A DNA stretch of 64,000 nucleotides from Cannabis sativa (taxonomy: Eukaryota; Streptophyta; Magnoliopsida; Rosales; Cannabaceae), in the NCBI RefSeq assembly GCF_029168945.1, contig NC_083605.1, positions 19,481,280-19,545,279 on the forward strand, given 5' to 3'. Shown piece by piece: positions 13,297 to 25,309 of the stretch. Positions within the stretch are counted from its first letter, which is position 1, and each line of letters begins with the position of its first letter. The position numbers and the translations under genes are program-made. The notes beneath the pieces are model-generated. The model did no database searches. It worked only from the letters and a program-made list of their open reading frames with translations, and was not told the DNA's origin.

Positions 13297-15103
13297 ATAA
13301 TTAATATTTTTGTCCCTGAACTTTTGATACTATCTGAACATGCTCTCTAGGGGTGTTCACAAAGTATCCGATCCAATCCAATCCGCACGATCCAATCCAA
13401 TCCAATCCAATCCGCAAAACGCAGATATCCGCACTTGTGCGGATTGAATTGGATTGAAAAATCTAAAATCCGCACTTGTGAGGATTGGATGTTGTTTGAC
13501 CTCAAAAATTAACCGATTCAATTTAATCCGCACTTAATTATATATATATATATTTTTTTAAAAAAATATAATATATAATATATATTAATTAAAAAAAGAC
13601 ACAAACTTCTAATTTCTTAATCTTTTTTAATAATGTATTTTTAATAATGTATTGAGTTGGTGCATTTTATTTATTTTGTAATAAAAAATACAAGAAAAAT
13701 AATTCTTATTCACATAGACACATAAAGTTTAAATATATATATATATATACTAGCTTATTTATTTTAGTAATAGATACATATATATTTTAGTGTAAATCTA
13801 AAGATAAGTATATATATATATATTGATGTATATGTATATTGGTTTAATTTGTATATAAATAGAGATGCAAATAGATTATTATTGGAGATTAAGAAACAAT
13901 ACTTTTTTTTTTTTTTTAATTTTTTTCTATGAAATATTAAATAATTTATTATGAAAAAAATAACCGATCCAAAATAACCGATCCAATCCGCACTATTGCG
14001 GATTGGATTGGATTTAAACTCTTATGCGGATCGGATTGGATCCAAAATATGAAATTCGCACTTAGTGCGGATTGGATATTGTTTGACCAAAAAAGTGCGG
14101 ATTGGATCGGATGAACACCCATAATGCTCCCTAAACTATACAACTTGTTAAAAATTTCGCTTAAAATATAACAATTACATAATCATGTCCCTTCTGTTAA
14201 GTTTTATTTCTTTTACCAATAAAAATTAACATTTTTACCCATTGAACTTTGACTAATACAAATTTCGTCCTCCTTTATTAGAAAAATTTATTTTTAAAAA
14301 TTATAATTTTCTATTAATTCTGAAAAATTTAATTAATCATTAAAAAAAGTTGGTAAAAATATTAAATTAATTAAAAAAAATGTTAAATTTACTTAACAAA
14401 CCTAAATTATTCTTAAAAAAATATTTTCAAATTTTATTTTATTAATAAACACATATCTTAAAAATTGAATCAAAATTATTAAAAATCCAATAAATAATTT
14501 AAACAAATTAAGATTATGTGAAGAGAAAATTAAGCTTATTTATATTTACAAACACATATATTCAAAAAATAAATAAAATAATTAGAAATTCAATAAAAAT
14601 ATAATTTATTTTAAATAAATAGAAATTAAACTAAAAAATGTTATGTTTACTTAAACAAATCTACATATTTTAACTTGTTCCCGTAAAATTTAGCTTTTAC
14701 AAAAATTGAAATTTTAATATACTTTTTTTTTATATCTAAATTGATTTTTAATAAAAATAACTAATTTTTAAATCGCTTAATTAGTTTTAAAATTTTGATT
14801 TTTATTCTTAATTTTTTTAATCATTCAAAATGATATCTTTTTTAAGATTTACCAAAAAAATGTTGAATCTTTCTCATTTTTATTTTGAGGGGATACAATT
14901 TGATTGTTGTCAAAGTTTAGGAAACAAAGTTGCTAATTTACAACGACACATTAGCATTTAAACATAATAATGTGACAGAACCTAATAGAAGGACTAAATT
15001 ATTGTAAATGTAAAAGTTCATGAGAAATTTTTAACAATTTGTATATTTTAGGGGACATGATTAAATATGTCAAAAATTTAGGGGGTAAAATTATTAATTA
15101 TTC
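13297..15103. mobile_element. Non-autonomous TIR element (MULE/MITE-like) with a nested hAT-like insertion
   Basis: The left arm from 13297 (ATAATTAATATTTTTGTCCC...) is the inverted match of the right arm ending near 15103 (...GGGGGTAAAATTATTAATTAT). The match continues for more than 100 bp (CAACTTGTTAAAAATTT on the left against AAATTTTTAACAATTTG on the right) once the hAT-like insert at 13349-14123 is ignored. The core is AT-rich with no transposase ORF. The 'phytochrome-neutral' gggacaaa/tttaggggg arms resemble common plant MULE-type MITEs, but family and TSD are not settled. Confidence 0.6.
13349..14123. mobile_element. hAT-like non-autonomous element with subterminal GATCCAATCC repeats
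   Basis: Termini AGGGGTGTTCA and TGAACACCCATA form short inverted repeats. An 8-bp flanking duplication with one mismatch (TGCTCTCT at 13341-13348, TGCTCCCT at 14125-14132) fits the hAT superfamily. Both subterminal zones carry many copies of the hexamer-like motif ATCCAATCC or its complement GGATTGGAT, as hAT elements often carry arrays of transposase-binding sites. No transposase is encoded. It interrupts the left arm of the larger TIR element. Confidence 0.75.
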
Positions 15104-15949
15104 TATTTTTAATGATAATACTTTCAATAATAAATAAGGATAAAATTAATTAATATTTATATTTATAATATATAATTATAAATATAGTAATATCATGCAT
15201 AAATAATTATAGAATATGTTTTTTCATTATTTTTATAATAAATTACACATTAATAATTAGTACTAAATTCTAAATATCTACTTACTAAAAATAACCCACA
15301 ATTAGTCCTATTAATATCTTATATACAAGAAAAAAAATTCCATAAATATTATTTTCAAAAAAAAAATTTATAAAATATATGGTATTAATATAATGATATT
15401 AAAAATAAACATAGTAAGAATTATAAATTTCCCTTTATTAATTAACCTAATATTTTCTCAAAAAATTATCAAAGCTCTAATAAATAATAATAATAATAAT
15501 ACATATGTACACATACACACGTGATTTGCACGTGTGGTAAAAACTAGTTAAAAGAATTGCTACTAAAAATGTAGTCAAAAGTCATTTTCGTACATTTATG
15601 TTCTTAATTTCAAGAGAATATGGGCTCAAAGTGCATCATTCGAAAACTGTAGGGAATCCAACAAAAACCAGACACAGACAGCAAGGCAAGATTTTTATTA
15701 ATTTTATTTAATACATTACATATATTTACTTATTAGTTTACATATTTATAATAATAATAATAATAATAAATAATAAAACTATAAATGGCGTGGTTTATTG
15801 GTGAGAGATAAGAGAAGAGAAAGAGAGAGAAAGAGGCGTCGGTCGGTCGCACACGTAGGGAAGGTCAGCGTGCGTAAGCTACTGTGTTCTGATTGGTTAG
15901 TGTGTGATGCCTCTTTTAATTCCATACCCATCTTATTTTCCACACACTC
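15104..15949. other. AT-rich upstream region of the receptor kinase gene, with (AAT)n microsatellites
   Basis: AT-rich DNA with short trinucleotide runs (TAA)n near 15480 and (AAT)n near 15750. The last 150 bp become CT-rich and probably hold the promoter of the receptor kinase. I cannot pick a convincing TATA box. Confidence 0.5.
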
Positions 15950-16876
15950 CCATCACTCTCTCTCTTCACTCGAATCTCTCTTTCTCTCTCTAACTCCCAA
16001 CAAGAAGACTCATTTCATTTCCAATTTTCCATAGCTTCTGCTCTGCTCTGCTCCTCCCCAACCGCTACACTACTGACTTTTCTCTCTGATTTACAGCTCA
16101 ACTTGTTGCATTTCACTCGGATCCAACACCTCCTGCTTTTTCCTCATTGATCTTTCACTTTTCTCTGGGTAAATCTTGACTATTACAGCTTCACTCTCCA
16201 TTTTCCTTTTTTTTTTTTTAATTTTTTTTTATTTTTAATTCTTGTTTTTCATGTCTTTGGTTTAGGTTTTTCACTAAAAGTTTGGGGTTTTGATTTACAC
16301 ATTTGTAGCTTTGAGCGGTTGGGGTTTGTTTGTGAATGGGTCTAATTTAACGTTTTTATCTTAGGAGGTTTTCTGATGGTGCATTTGAGAGTCTTGGGTA
16401 TGAAAATACTGTGCACAGTACTGATGGTGAAGTTTATGAAATAATCATCTGCATGAGCTATGTGTTAGTGTTAGATTTTATACTTGGCGCTTCTTAGAAA
16501 ATTGTTTAATTTTGCATATATAGGGTACTGAGATAGCTCTTGAGACACTTGGGGAAGGTGTTATTCTCATATCATTTGCACTGTATTAATTATAGAGAAA
16601 ACAGAAGGAAGATTAAAGAAAAAAAGAAGGAAGCTTTTGGAACCTTTCGTATGCAACTGAATGCTTTTACCATTGATTTTGTCGGAGCTAATCTATTTAG
16701 AGCTTTCTGGAATAAGTTTTTGCTTTTGCTGTCATATTTATATTAGTTTTTCTCTTTCAGGAACTTTTATCTTTGTTTCTAGCTGCTGGATGTCAACATC
16801 AATTAGAGGAAAACATTCTAAAGCTCTGTGTATCAGATGAAGTATAGTACATATTGCATGCTTGACCAGTACCGCT
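15950..16876 (+). promoter_or_regulatory. 5'UTR of the FEI-like gene, with intron and two upstream ORFs
   Basis: A CT-rich leader (about 15950-16168) ends at a donor CTCTGG|GTAAAT (16168/16169), and a polypyrimidine tract with acceptor TTTCAG sits at 16751-16760. This gives a 5'UTR intron of 592 bp and a second leader exon 16761-16876. The spliced leader carries uORF1 (16790-16840, 16 codons plus stop) and uORF2, whose ATG at 16837 overlaps the uORF1 stop as ATGA. uORF2 is in the +1 frame and runs across the main ATG at 16877 for 45 codons to a TGA in exon 2 (17252-17254). The exact transcription start is not known. Confidence 0.6.
16790..16840 (+). CDS. uORF1 of the FEI-like gene (16 aa)
   Basis: ATG at 16790 in the second leader exon opens 16 codons and ends with TGA at 16838-16840. 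The stop overlaps the ATG of the next uORF (ATGA at 16837-16840). There is no similarity I recognise. Its relevance depends on the transcript including the 16761-16876 exon. Confidence 0.4.
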   Translation: MSTSIRGKHSKALCIR

Positions 16877-17254
16877 ATGGGCCTCTGTCTGGTGAAATGG
16901 CAAGGCTTGTGGCTTTACAGTCTACTGCTCTATCTTTCAATAAACACAAGCAGAGCTATCAGTCCGGATGGTGAGATTACGTCTTGGTTGCTATTTGTCC
17001 ATTTTTTTTAGAGAGTATTAGTTTTAGGTTCACTGTTATTTTTAGCTCTTGACATGTTTACAATGTAATAGAACTTTTATGACATGTTTGTTACATATTT
17101 TTGTTATAGTTATTGTATTGAATTTTCAGTAGGTTTTTTATATTATTCATTTGGCAAGTGAAACTGAAAGACATGTCCATATTTTATGCATTATCACCTC
17201 TCTATTTTAACTGGCAATTTGTTATATTAAACCCCTTATATGATTTATAGGTGA
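16837..17254 (+). CDS. uORF2 overlapping the FEI-like start codon (45 aa, spliced)
   Basis: ATG at 16837 lies 40 nt upstream of the main ATG in another frame. It reads through 16970, continues after splicing into exon 2 at 17251, and stops at TGA 17252-17254. It fully overlaps the main initiation site, so ribosomes using it could not reinitiate at 16877. Whether the peptide is conserved is unknown. Confidence 0.4.
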
Positions 17255-20200
17255 GGCACTTTTGAACTTTAGGACATCAGTTGTTAGTTCAAATGGCGTC
17301 CTTCTTCAGTGGAGACCGGAGGATCCTGACCCATGCCGTTGGAGAGGAGTTAGATGTGATCCAAAATCAAAGAGAGTAATTTATCTGTGAGTTTAAATTT
17401 ATGTCCTTCTCTCACGTATACATTTATATGATACACAACGCAGATGAAGATCCTATATATATATGTTTGTATGCTTATATTACCACACATTTATAATTTC
17501 TAATCATCAGTTTTCATATTCGTCTTTAGCTTATGCATATGACTCAGTAGTATATATATACCTAGTCTTTCTCCTTTTTGGGATGAGGGTCATTCCTTTT
17601 ATCTATTTATCTGTCACGATGTCATCTGTTTGAGATTTTGGTAAGATAATTTTGTGGTATCTATTTGAATTGATGTATACTTTTAACTCAAAATCTTTTG
17701 ATATTACTTCTGTCAAATTTTTAAGAGGTTCTTTGCAGCAATTCATTACCATATAAGTTATGTTGTGTAGCCAAGCTGAGTTTAATTTCCAGTACATGAG
17801 TCCTAGTCATATGGTGGATCTTTTTCAAAAGGACTGTGGTCCTTGTGAAAAACATTTGAGGAAAGAGGCTGTGAAGCTCTAATTTTATGGAAATCTGCTG
17901 GACAATTTGGTTAGAGAGAAAAGGGTGGAAAATATTCAAAATTATTTCGCTATTTTATTTGCTTAAGTAGTAGGCTTCTATTTTGTAATACTTTTAGGAG
18001 ATTTCCCTTAATCTTTGTAATTCCCAAGGCATGACTTTTCATTTACTTGAAGATTTCAATTCCTGGATGTGTACTTTTTGTAGGGTCCTTTCTGTAACCA
18101 AAAATGATAACTGTCATCCTTTTGTAATTCTCTTTATATTATTAATATCATTTCTTCTGTTTCTTATTAAAACAAAATCTTGGTCAGTGTTTTACAAACA
18201 AGATCAATATAATATACATATATATGTAAAAGAAAAATATAAGAGAAAGACACATATAATAGAAGAAGGCCTCTAGTATTCGTACATTGGTATTAGAAAT
18301 AAGACAAATAAAAGAGGAGAGATGAAGATATAATTTCATAGGAATGATGGGAATACCTCTAAAGAGGACTGATCTTCATGTTTATGTACAATGTACCAAA
18401 AGTGGTCTCAGTTCTTTGATATGTTTTGAATTACAACTTTTCTAGAATTTGGAAATCGAATACAAGTTATTGTCATTTAAAAAATTTGTCAGAGTAGGAA
18501 ATCATAGCACACATCAAAACCTATAAATGTACGTTTACTTTTAAATTTTTGAGTTTATTGTTATATGTATGTACATGGGCCTTTGTGCACAACTTGGTCC
18601 CGAATCCATACATAGACACGGGCATGTATGTACAGTTTTGTGATTATGCATATATATTTGTTCCTACACTAACAGAGAAGCTTTGTAGCTTTTGTGAAAG
18701 CATATTTGTATTTTTACTGTACTTATACTTGTAATTATAAATTCATTTTGATTGTCTTATTATTCAGGAGTCTTTCGGGTCACAAATTGAGTGGGTCTTT
18801 GTCATCCGACCTTGGGAAGCTTGGGCAATTGAAATTATTGTATGTGTCCTCAGATATTTAAATTATTCTCTTGGTATGTATGCAGTATGTTTGAAATCAT
18901 TGGATTTCCTAATTCTTTTTATTTCTATATTGTAGAGCACTTCATAATAACAATTTTTATGGGACAATTCCGTCAGAATTGGGAAATTGCACCTTATTGG
19001 AGAAAATGTAAGTACCAAGTGCCATTATTTGTTCTCTAGTTTGAGTATTTGCTCATGTTTACTATCAAAAACTGGTGCACCCCTCCTCTCTCTGGGAGGA
19101 ATGTAGTTCTTGATGTAAAGTCAGTTGTTTCCATGTTGACAACTTGTCATAGACTATCAAAGAAGATGACATTTCATGCAAAAAAAATTTGTTGGCTGAT
19201 CAATAAAGAGTCATAGATATATAGGGAGAAAAAGGAGTCTTAATTTGTCAGGTATATTTGATATTAATTGCTGCATGAATTCATGTTGTCATTTTGCCAT
19301 CTTCGCCGCATACCAATGATTTTTCCAAAAGTTCTAGCATACAAAGGTTCTCTTCTACTTTGTTTGATTGAGCACCTAATCTACTAATACCTTTGTCATC
19401 TTACGCAATGATCTCTATTATCAATAATATATATTATTTGTTTCTTTACCAAAAAAAGTTACCTAAGACCTTTGACATGGATTCTTGGTTATTGTTTTGG
19501 AAGTATATAGTCAGTAGAAATTGTATGCAAATCAAGTTTGATGAATTGAAACTCTGCGAACAAGGATCTTTTCTTGCTCTTTTTTTTTTCTGTAGATTTT
19601 ACTATTTTTGGCATTTTACGCACTCATATTTGGCTTTCATATAAACTAATCATTTAACCTTGTGCTTTATTGTAGTACAACTTGTAATATTTTTATTTTA
19701 CTTTTGCACTACGTTGTATTTATTTCATTCTGTGTGCTTTCATCTTATTAATATCTGTGATCTACAGATACTTGCAGGGTAATTATTTAAGCGGTTTAAT
19801 ACCCAGTGAATTGGGAAATCTTCAGGAGTTGAAAGAATTGTGAGTTATTTATTTTTCTAGTGAAATAAGATATTTCATTTCTTGGAATTTGTTTTTGGTT
19901 AATCTGTAGCTGAATTCTCTTACACAGCTTCTGTCATTCATTGTTTGTGTTATGCAGTCATTTTTTTAAATAATAATTGATGTTTATAATAACTTGTTTG
20001 TGTAGTATTAAGCAGTTATGTGTGTCAAGGTTCAATTCTGTTCAGCATATATGCAACTTCATTTAAATCCTTAGGAATGAACTACTGTACTGTACAGTTC
20101 TGGGTGAAATCATGTTTTATGCAGTGTGCTTGGTTTAGATTAGAGATTCTTTGAATTTGTTTCCCAGCAGCAACAATATTAATTTTTGAAAGTTGCAGAA

Positions 20201-23200
20201 ATTTTTGCTACATCTATAAATTTTGATAAATGTATTAAGTGTATGAATTTTAGTTCTCCTGGCTTTTATTAGTTGATTTATGATGTCATTTGTAGGTTAA
20301 ATTTCAAGAGACCATTTTCCTTTCTATTGGAAGAAAAATATTAAATGTACATATATATATATAGGAAAATTCTACAATGCACACCCTTAAAATGGATATA
20401 TTGATGCACCCCTATCTGTTTTAGCATCCGAAATAATTTTTCAGTCAAATTTTTTCTCATGGTCATGTACGTTATAGTTATTTAAGACATCCTGCAAAAT
20501 TTTAAGAAATTTGAAAAAATTTAACACGCTGAAAACTATGTTCAAATATTGTATTGCACGCGTGACTATTTTAATTTATACGCATGTAAAATCGACTGTT
20601 TGAACATTGTTTTCTATATTGTAAATTATTCCGAATTTTTCAAAATTTTGTAGGATATCTTAAATAGCTATAACGTACATGAATATGAAAAAAAATCAGA
20701 CTAAATTTTTTTTTCTGAATGCCAAAATAAGTTAAGGGTGCATCTATACATCCCTTTTAAGGGGGTGCATTGTAGAATCACCCTATATATATATGATATT
20801 TTGTATTTCATACACTAAATATATATATATATCTATATATGATATTGCTTTTAAGTAACTTTGAAATAGTTTTTGCGTTTTGAGAGGAAAGTAGTTATTT
20901 TTATTACTTAAATATCCAAAGCAGAAGAATACCAAGATATCACACCAGAAATTCACTTGCAAATAACATCAAGTTACTCTTTCTCACAGCTAGGAGGGAA
21001 AGCAACCATTAGGAATGTTACGGATGTTAACATAATGTTGAGTAGTAAAAAAGTTTGTTAAAAAAAATTATTAATGATTAATGACTTTGTTGGAGTTATA
21101 ATCAAAAGCTGATGCTACTTTAGAAATGTGGAGTGTTCACTGCTATGCCGATGGTTTGGTCACAGAATTGATATGATTTTTCAAGATAGCTTTCCAAAAC
21201 ATTGTGCAAAAGTAGAGTTTTGGGTTGCAATTTGGCTTAAAATGTGAAGGAGATTAGTATTTTCTCTAAGTATTATCTTTTGAGTGAACAGGTGGTTTTT
21301 TTTGTCTGCGGTTATATGTTTCATTATTTTGCTTTTATGTGGATTGTTCTGTATTTTAATTTTTAATGTGTATTATGTCTTTTTCTTGAATAATATATTA
21401 GTCTCATTTCATATCTTTATTTTCCTATCCAAGTGATGATAACTTGAATATTCTCATCTAGTAATCCTTTGGTGTTCCCGTATATTGTAGGATTTGGTGG
21501 GGATCCTAGTTTAGAAAAAAAAAAAAAAATCAATTAATCTTGTGGAATGGCCCAAATGCTTGCCTTCATATTTTCTGTTATCTAATATCTTCTAATATAC
21601 AGGGACATTTCAAGCAACTCCCTTAGTGGAAATATTCCTCTTTCTCTTGGGAAGTTGGACAAACTCATTAGTCTGTGAGTAACCTTAGTTGTCCCTTTTT
21701 ATATTTGTTAGAACAAAAGGTTCTTCAGTTTATATTTAAATTTTTGATGAATCTAACTTTGAAAATCTGGTTCTTTAAAGCAATTTGTCAAACAATTTTC
21801 TTGTTGGACAAATACCAACTGATGGTGTGCTTAACAACTTCATGGAAAGCTCGTAAGTACTCACATTTATTTTTGATTGTAAGATAATTGATCACGTCAT
21901 ATATGATGTTTTAAGCTATTTCGTTGAAAGTAAAAATAGAAATGAAAAAAAAAAAGATTTTTTCTATTTGGTTTTCATAATATACAAGGAATAATCCTTT
22001 CTTCTCTTAACTTTTGGAATTTATTTCTTGTCACTTAATTGTTTTTTGGATAAAAATATGGAAATGTATTGTCAAGTATTATGGCCAATCTATGTGATAA
22101 GACTTTTCAAAATGTCTGTTGTCAGTATAATTGAGGTATTGATTTGATAATTTTCTTGCAGCTTCATTGGAAATCGTGGTCTATGTGGTAAGCAAATTAA
22201 TTTGATTTGCAAAAATGACAGTGGAGGATCTCCATCAGGCTCCCAATCCTCGGACTCAGGTGAGACTGCAGATTATAAGTGAAATTAGTGTGACATCTGT
22301 TAGTGTAAGCATTTGTTTGTACTCTTTCATCTGTATGGGATAATTTTAACATTGGGTGGCTATTTGAATCTTCAATATTAAGTCAAGAATTCTCTTTTTC
22401 CATGCTACCATGGGATTGGCAGCTGTGTCTGTACTAGGCTTTAGGCTTTACTCTTGTATTGTGTGTTAGTCTTGTTTTATATGTTGGTTTAGTGAGCAGT
22501 ACCTTTTACAGCCATTCTTGTAACTTAGGTAATTTCCTACATCTTTTTAGTTATACATCTTTCATTTCTTATCCAAAATAAATTTTGTATAGTTTCTCTA
22601 GACCCTAAAATCTAACAATTACTGTGACATTTTTCTAAAATTTATTCTGTTGGCAACAATTATAGTATTTCTCTCAATTTATTTACATGAGATATTTGAT
22701 GTTTGATGTTCTGTTTTGAATCATATGGAAAATCTTTTGTATTGTAGGACCAAATCAAGCTGGAAAGAAGAAATACTCTGGTCGGCTACTAATTAGTGCA
22801 TCAGCAACTGTTGGGGCGCTTCTTCTAGTGGCTCTTATGTGCTTCTGGGGTTGTTTTCTATATAAGAAATTTGGAAGGCATGACAATAAGAATTTTGTGA
22901 TGGACGTTGGTCGAGGTGCTTTTCTACATATATGCAATATTTATTTATATATATACACACTTACACCTTGGTAAGATCCTGAATTCTGTTTGTTGACATT
23001 CTTTTTATTAGGTGCATCAATTGTAATGTTCCATGGGGACTTGCCCTACTCTTCAAAAGACATCATTAAGAAATTGGAGCATTTGACAGAGGAAGATGTG
23101 ATAGGTATTGGGGGATTTGGGCAAGTGTACAAGCTGGCGATGGACGATGGTAATGTTTTTGCCTTAAAACGAATCATGAAGATTAATGAGGGCTTTGATC

Positions 23201-25309
23201 GGTTTTTTGAGAGGGAACTTGAAATTCTTGGAAGTATAAAGCATCGATACCTTGTGAATTTGAGGGGCTATTGCAATTCTCCAACGTCAAAGTTGTTAAT
23301 CTATGACTTCCTATCTGGTGGTAGCCTTGATGAAGCTCTTCATGGTGAGATCTTATTTCCTTTTTCTCTACACCTTAGAGTCTTGTTTTAAATGAAGCAA
23401 GTAAATTGACTTTATGTCGATATCTAATTACACTAGAAGGTATTATATGTAGGGTTAGACATACAGATTGCAGCTCTTTTTTGTACCAAGTTAAGAAAAC
23501 AATTGCAAAAAGATTTAGCATTGAATTTACCCATTGGGTCCTAGTACTGGAAGCATCAAAAATATCTTTTATTATCATCATTAATTTATTTATTATCTTT
23601 AGGAAATTTCGGTAATATGTAGATTTGTTTCTTAGTAGTAATCCTCTTTGAGTTTGAAATGTTAACATGTTATAATGCCAATGAGGAGAAAGATCTGAGC
23701 AGTAGTTTGGGATATACAATGAATATTATTGTGGACTTATTATAGAGTTTACCCATTGGGTCCTATCGTCCTAGTACTGGAAGCATCAATATATCTTTTA
23801 TTATCATTATTTGATGACAGTTAGGTAATATGCAGATTTGTTAGTGGTAATCCTGTTTGAGATTGACATGTTAACAAGTTATGATGCCATTCAGGAGAAA
23901 GATCTGAGCAGTTAGATTGGGATGTACGGTTGAATATTATCGTGGGAGCAGCAAAAGGGCTGGCTTACTTGCATCATGATTGTTCTCCTAGGATCATACA
24001 TCGAGACATTAAGTCGAGCAATATTTTGCTTGATGGCAACCTTGAAGCTCGAGTTTCTGATTTTGGACTAGCAAAACTTTTAGAAGATGAAGAATCTCAC
24101 ATTACAACAATTGTTGCTGGAACATTTGGTTATCTAGCTCCGGGTAACCATTCTTAGATATTTTTTTTTCCTTACATAGGTTCATGATAGGATCATAAAA
24201 AAAATGTTTCTTATCTTGCCTTTGCAGATAATAACCATTTGAAAATATTTTTGTTTTTCTAATTGCATTAAATTTGATTTTATGTGTTTTAATGCTTTGT
24301 GGAAGAAATAGATTTATACCATTCACTCTGAGATTTTTTCATTTGAAAAATTCCATAATGAAGACACTCGACTTTATTAGAGTGAAAGTATTGCACAAAA
24401 TGTTATTGTTGTACTTGATATCATTCATTTGCATATCCTCATAGTGGTATTCATGAAGTTAAGATTATTACAATCAGCTTTCTCTGACAAGTGGATAACA
24501 CTCATTTCCATATCAAAATGCTCCTTGCCAATTCAGCTATTTTTCTTGACTATATATATATATATGTATAAAAAATCATTGCAGAGTATATGCAAAGTGG
24601 CAGAGCAACTGAAAAAAGTGATGTATATAGTTTTGGGGTCCTGGTGCTTGAAGTGTTGAGTGGGAAGCGACCAACGGACGCATCTTTTATTGAAAAGGGT
24701 CTTAACATTGTTGGCTGGGTACGTTTATTACTATTCTCTTTCTATCTCACTTGTGAATGGTAGCAGTGTGGGTTAGAGAATTCTTATTTTGGTACATTAC
24801 TCATTTATTAGTTTCATAGTGGCGGTGGGAGTTGTGAAACTACTTATTTGTTTCTTCCGAAGATGTTAGGTATAGAAGGCTGAGAAAATCAATGATCTGC
24901 AGCTTCATTAATTTAAAATATTGAGTTTTAGCTTGAGATAGGATGGTTATTGGTTTTCATTGCATCAGGATCACAGTGCATACTAATAAAGTGGTTCATA
25001 ATTTTAGGGTTATGACAAGCACTTTTTGTTGGCTATGTTGAATTATATTAATAATATGAAGTGTGTTTCATTTTTTTTTTTCTTTTCCAGTTAAATTTTC
25101 TGTTCACAGAGAACAGGCAGAGAGAGATTGTTGATCTACAGTGTGAAGGAGTGCAGTCGGAAAGCCTTGATGCCTTAATATCAGTTGCCTATCAATGTGT
25201 TTCTTCAAATCCAGAAGATCGTCCCACAATGCACAGGGTTGTCCAGCATCTTGAGTCTGAAGTCATGACTCCTTGCCCAAGTGATTTTTATGATTCAAGT
25301 TCCGAGTAA
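16877..25309 (+). CDS. FEI2-like: FEI1/FEI2-like leucine-rich-repeat receptor kinase, 13 coding exons
   Basis: Exons joined in frame: 16877-16970, 17251-17386, 18768-18839, 18936-19007, 19768-19839, 21603-21674, 21781-21852, 22162-22259, 22748-22915, 23012-23344, 23895-24143, 24585-24718, 25091-25309. They total 1,791 nt, or 596 aa, close to Arabidopsis FEI proteins. Order: signal peptide (residues 1-29), N-terminal cap with WRPEDPDPC, five LRR exons of exactly 72 bp, transmembrane segment (about 243-268), kinase (about 310-575). Visible kinase residues: glycine loop GIGGFG (317-322), ATP lysine K338, HRD aspartate D434, DFG aspartate D452, APE split across exons 11/12, and the C-terminal [12 protein letters not shown] typical of FEI. 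All introns are GT-AG; the exon 9 donor (GTGCTT) is weak. FEI kinases act at the plasma membrane in cell-wall synthesis and root growth (family knowledge). All key catalytic residues are present, so it should be an active kinase. Assignment to FEI1 or FEI2 is not resolved. Confidence 0.95.
20364..20783. mobile_element. Full-length hairpin MITE in intron 5 of the FEI-like gene
   Basis: A 420-bp element in the 1.76-kb intron 19840-21602. Terminal inverted repeats begin GGAAAATTCTACAATGCAC and, on the other strand, GGGTGATTCTACAATGCAC. The complementarity continues inward (TGTACGTTATAGTTATTTAAGA near 20466 against TCTTAAATAGCTATAACGTACA near 20657), so almost the whole unit can fold on itself. 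It is flanked by (TA)n tracts on both sides, which hide the TSD. No ORF. The end sequence suggests a Mutator-type MITE, but this is not certain. Confidence 0.8.
23524..23945 (+). repeat. Tandem duplication in intron 10 including a decoy copy of the exon 11 start
   Basis: Two imperfect copies of about 210-220 bp lie side by side: 23524-23745 and 23746-about 23945. Both start near ACCCATTGGGTCCT (23529 and 23751) and both contain GGAGAAAGATCTGAGCAG (23685 and 23894). The second copy includes the real acceptor and first 50 bp of exon 11 (23895). The first copy keeps an AG before the exon-like sequence at 23686, but its frame meets TAG at 23703-23705. Confidence 0.85.

Noticed and set aside
15798..16034. 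78-codon frame at the start of the receptor-kinase leader
   Set aside because: Low-complexity arginine/serine composition across a CT-rich promoter and leader; no similarity and a poor fit to the spliced leader.
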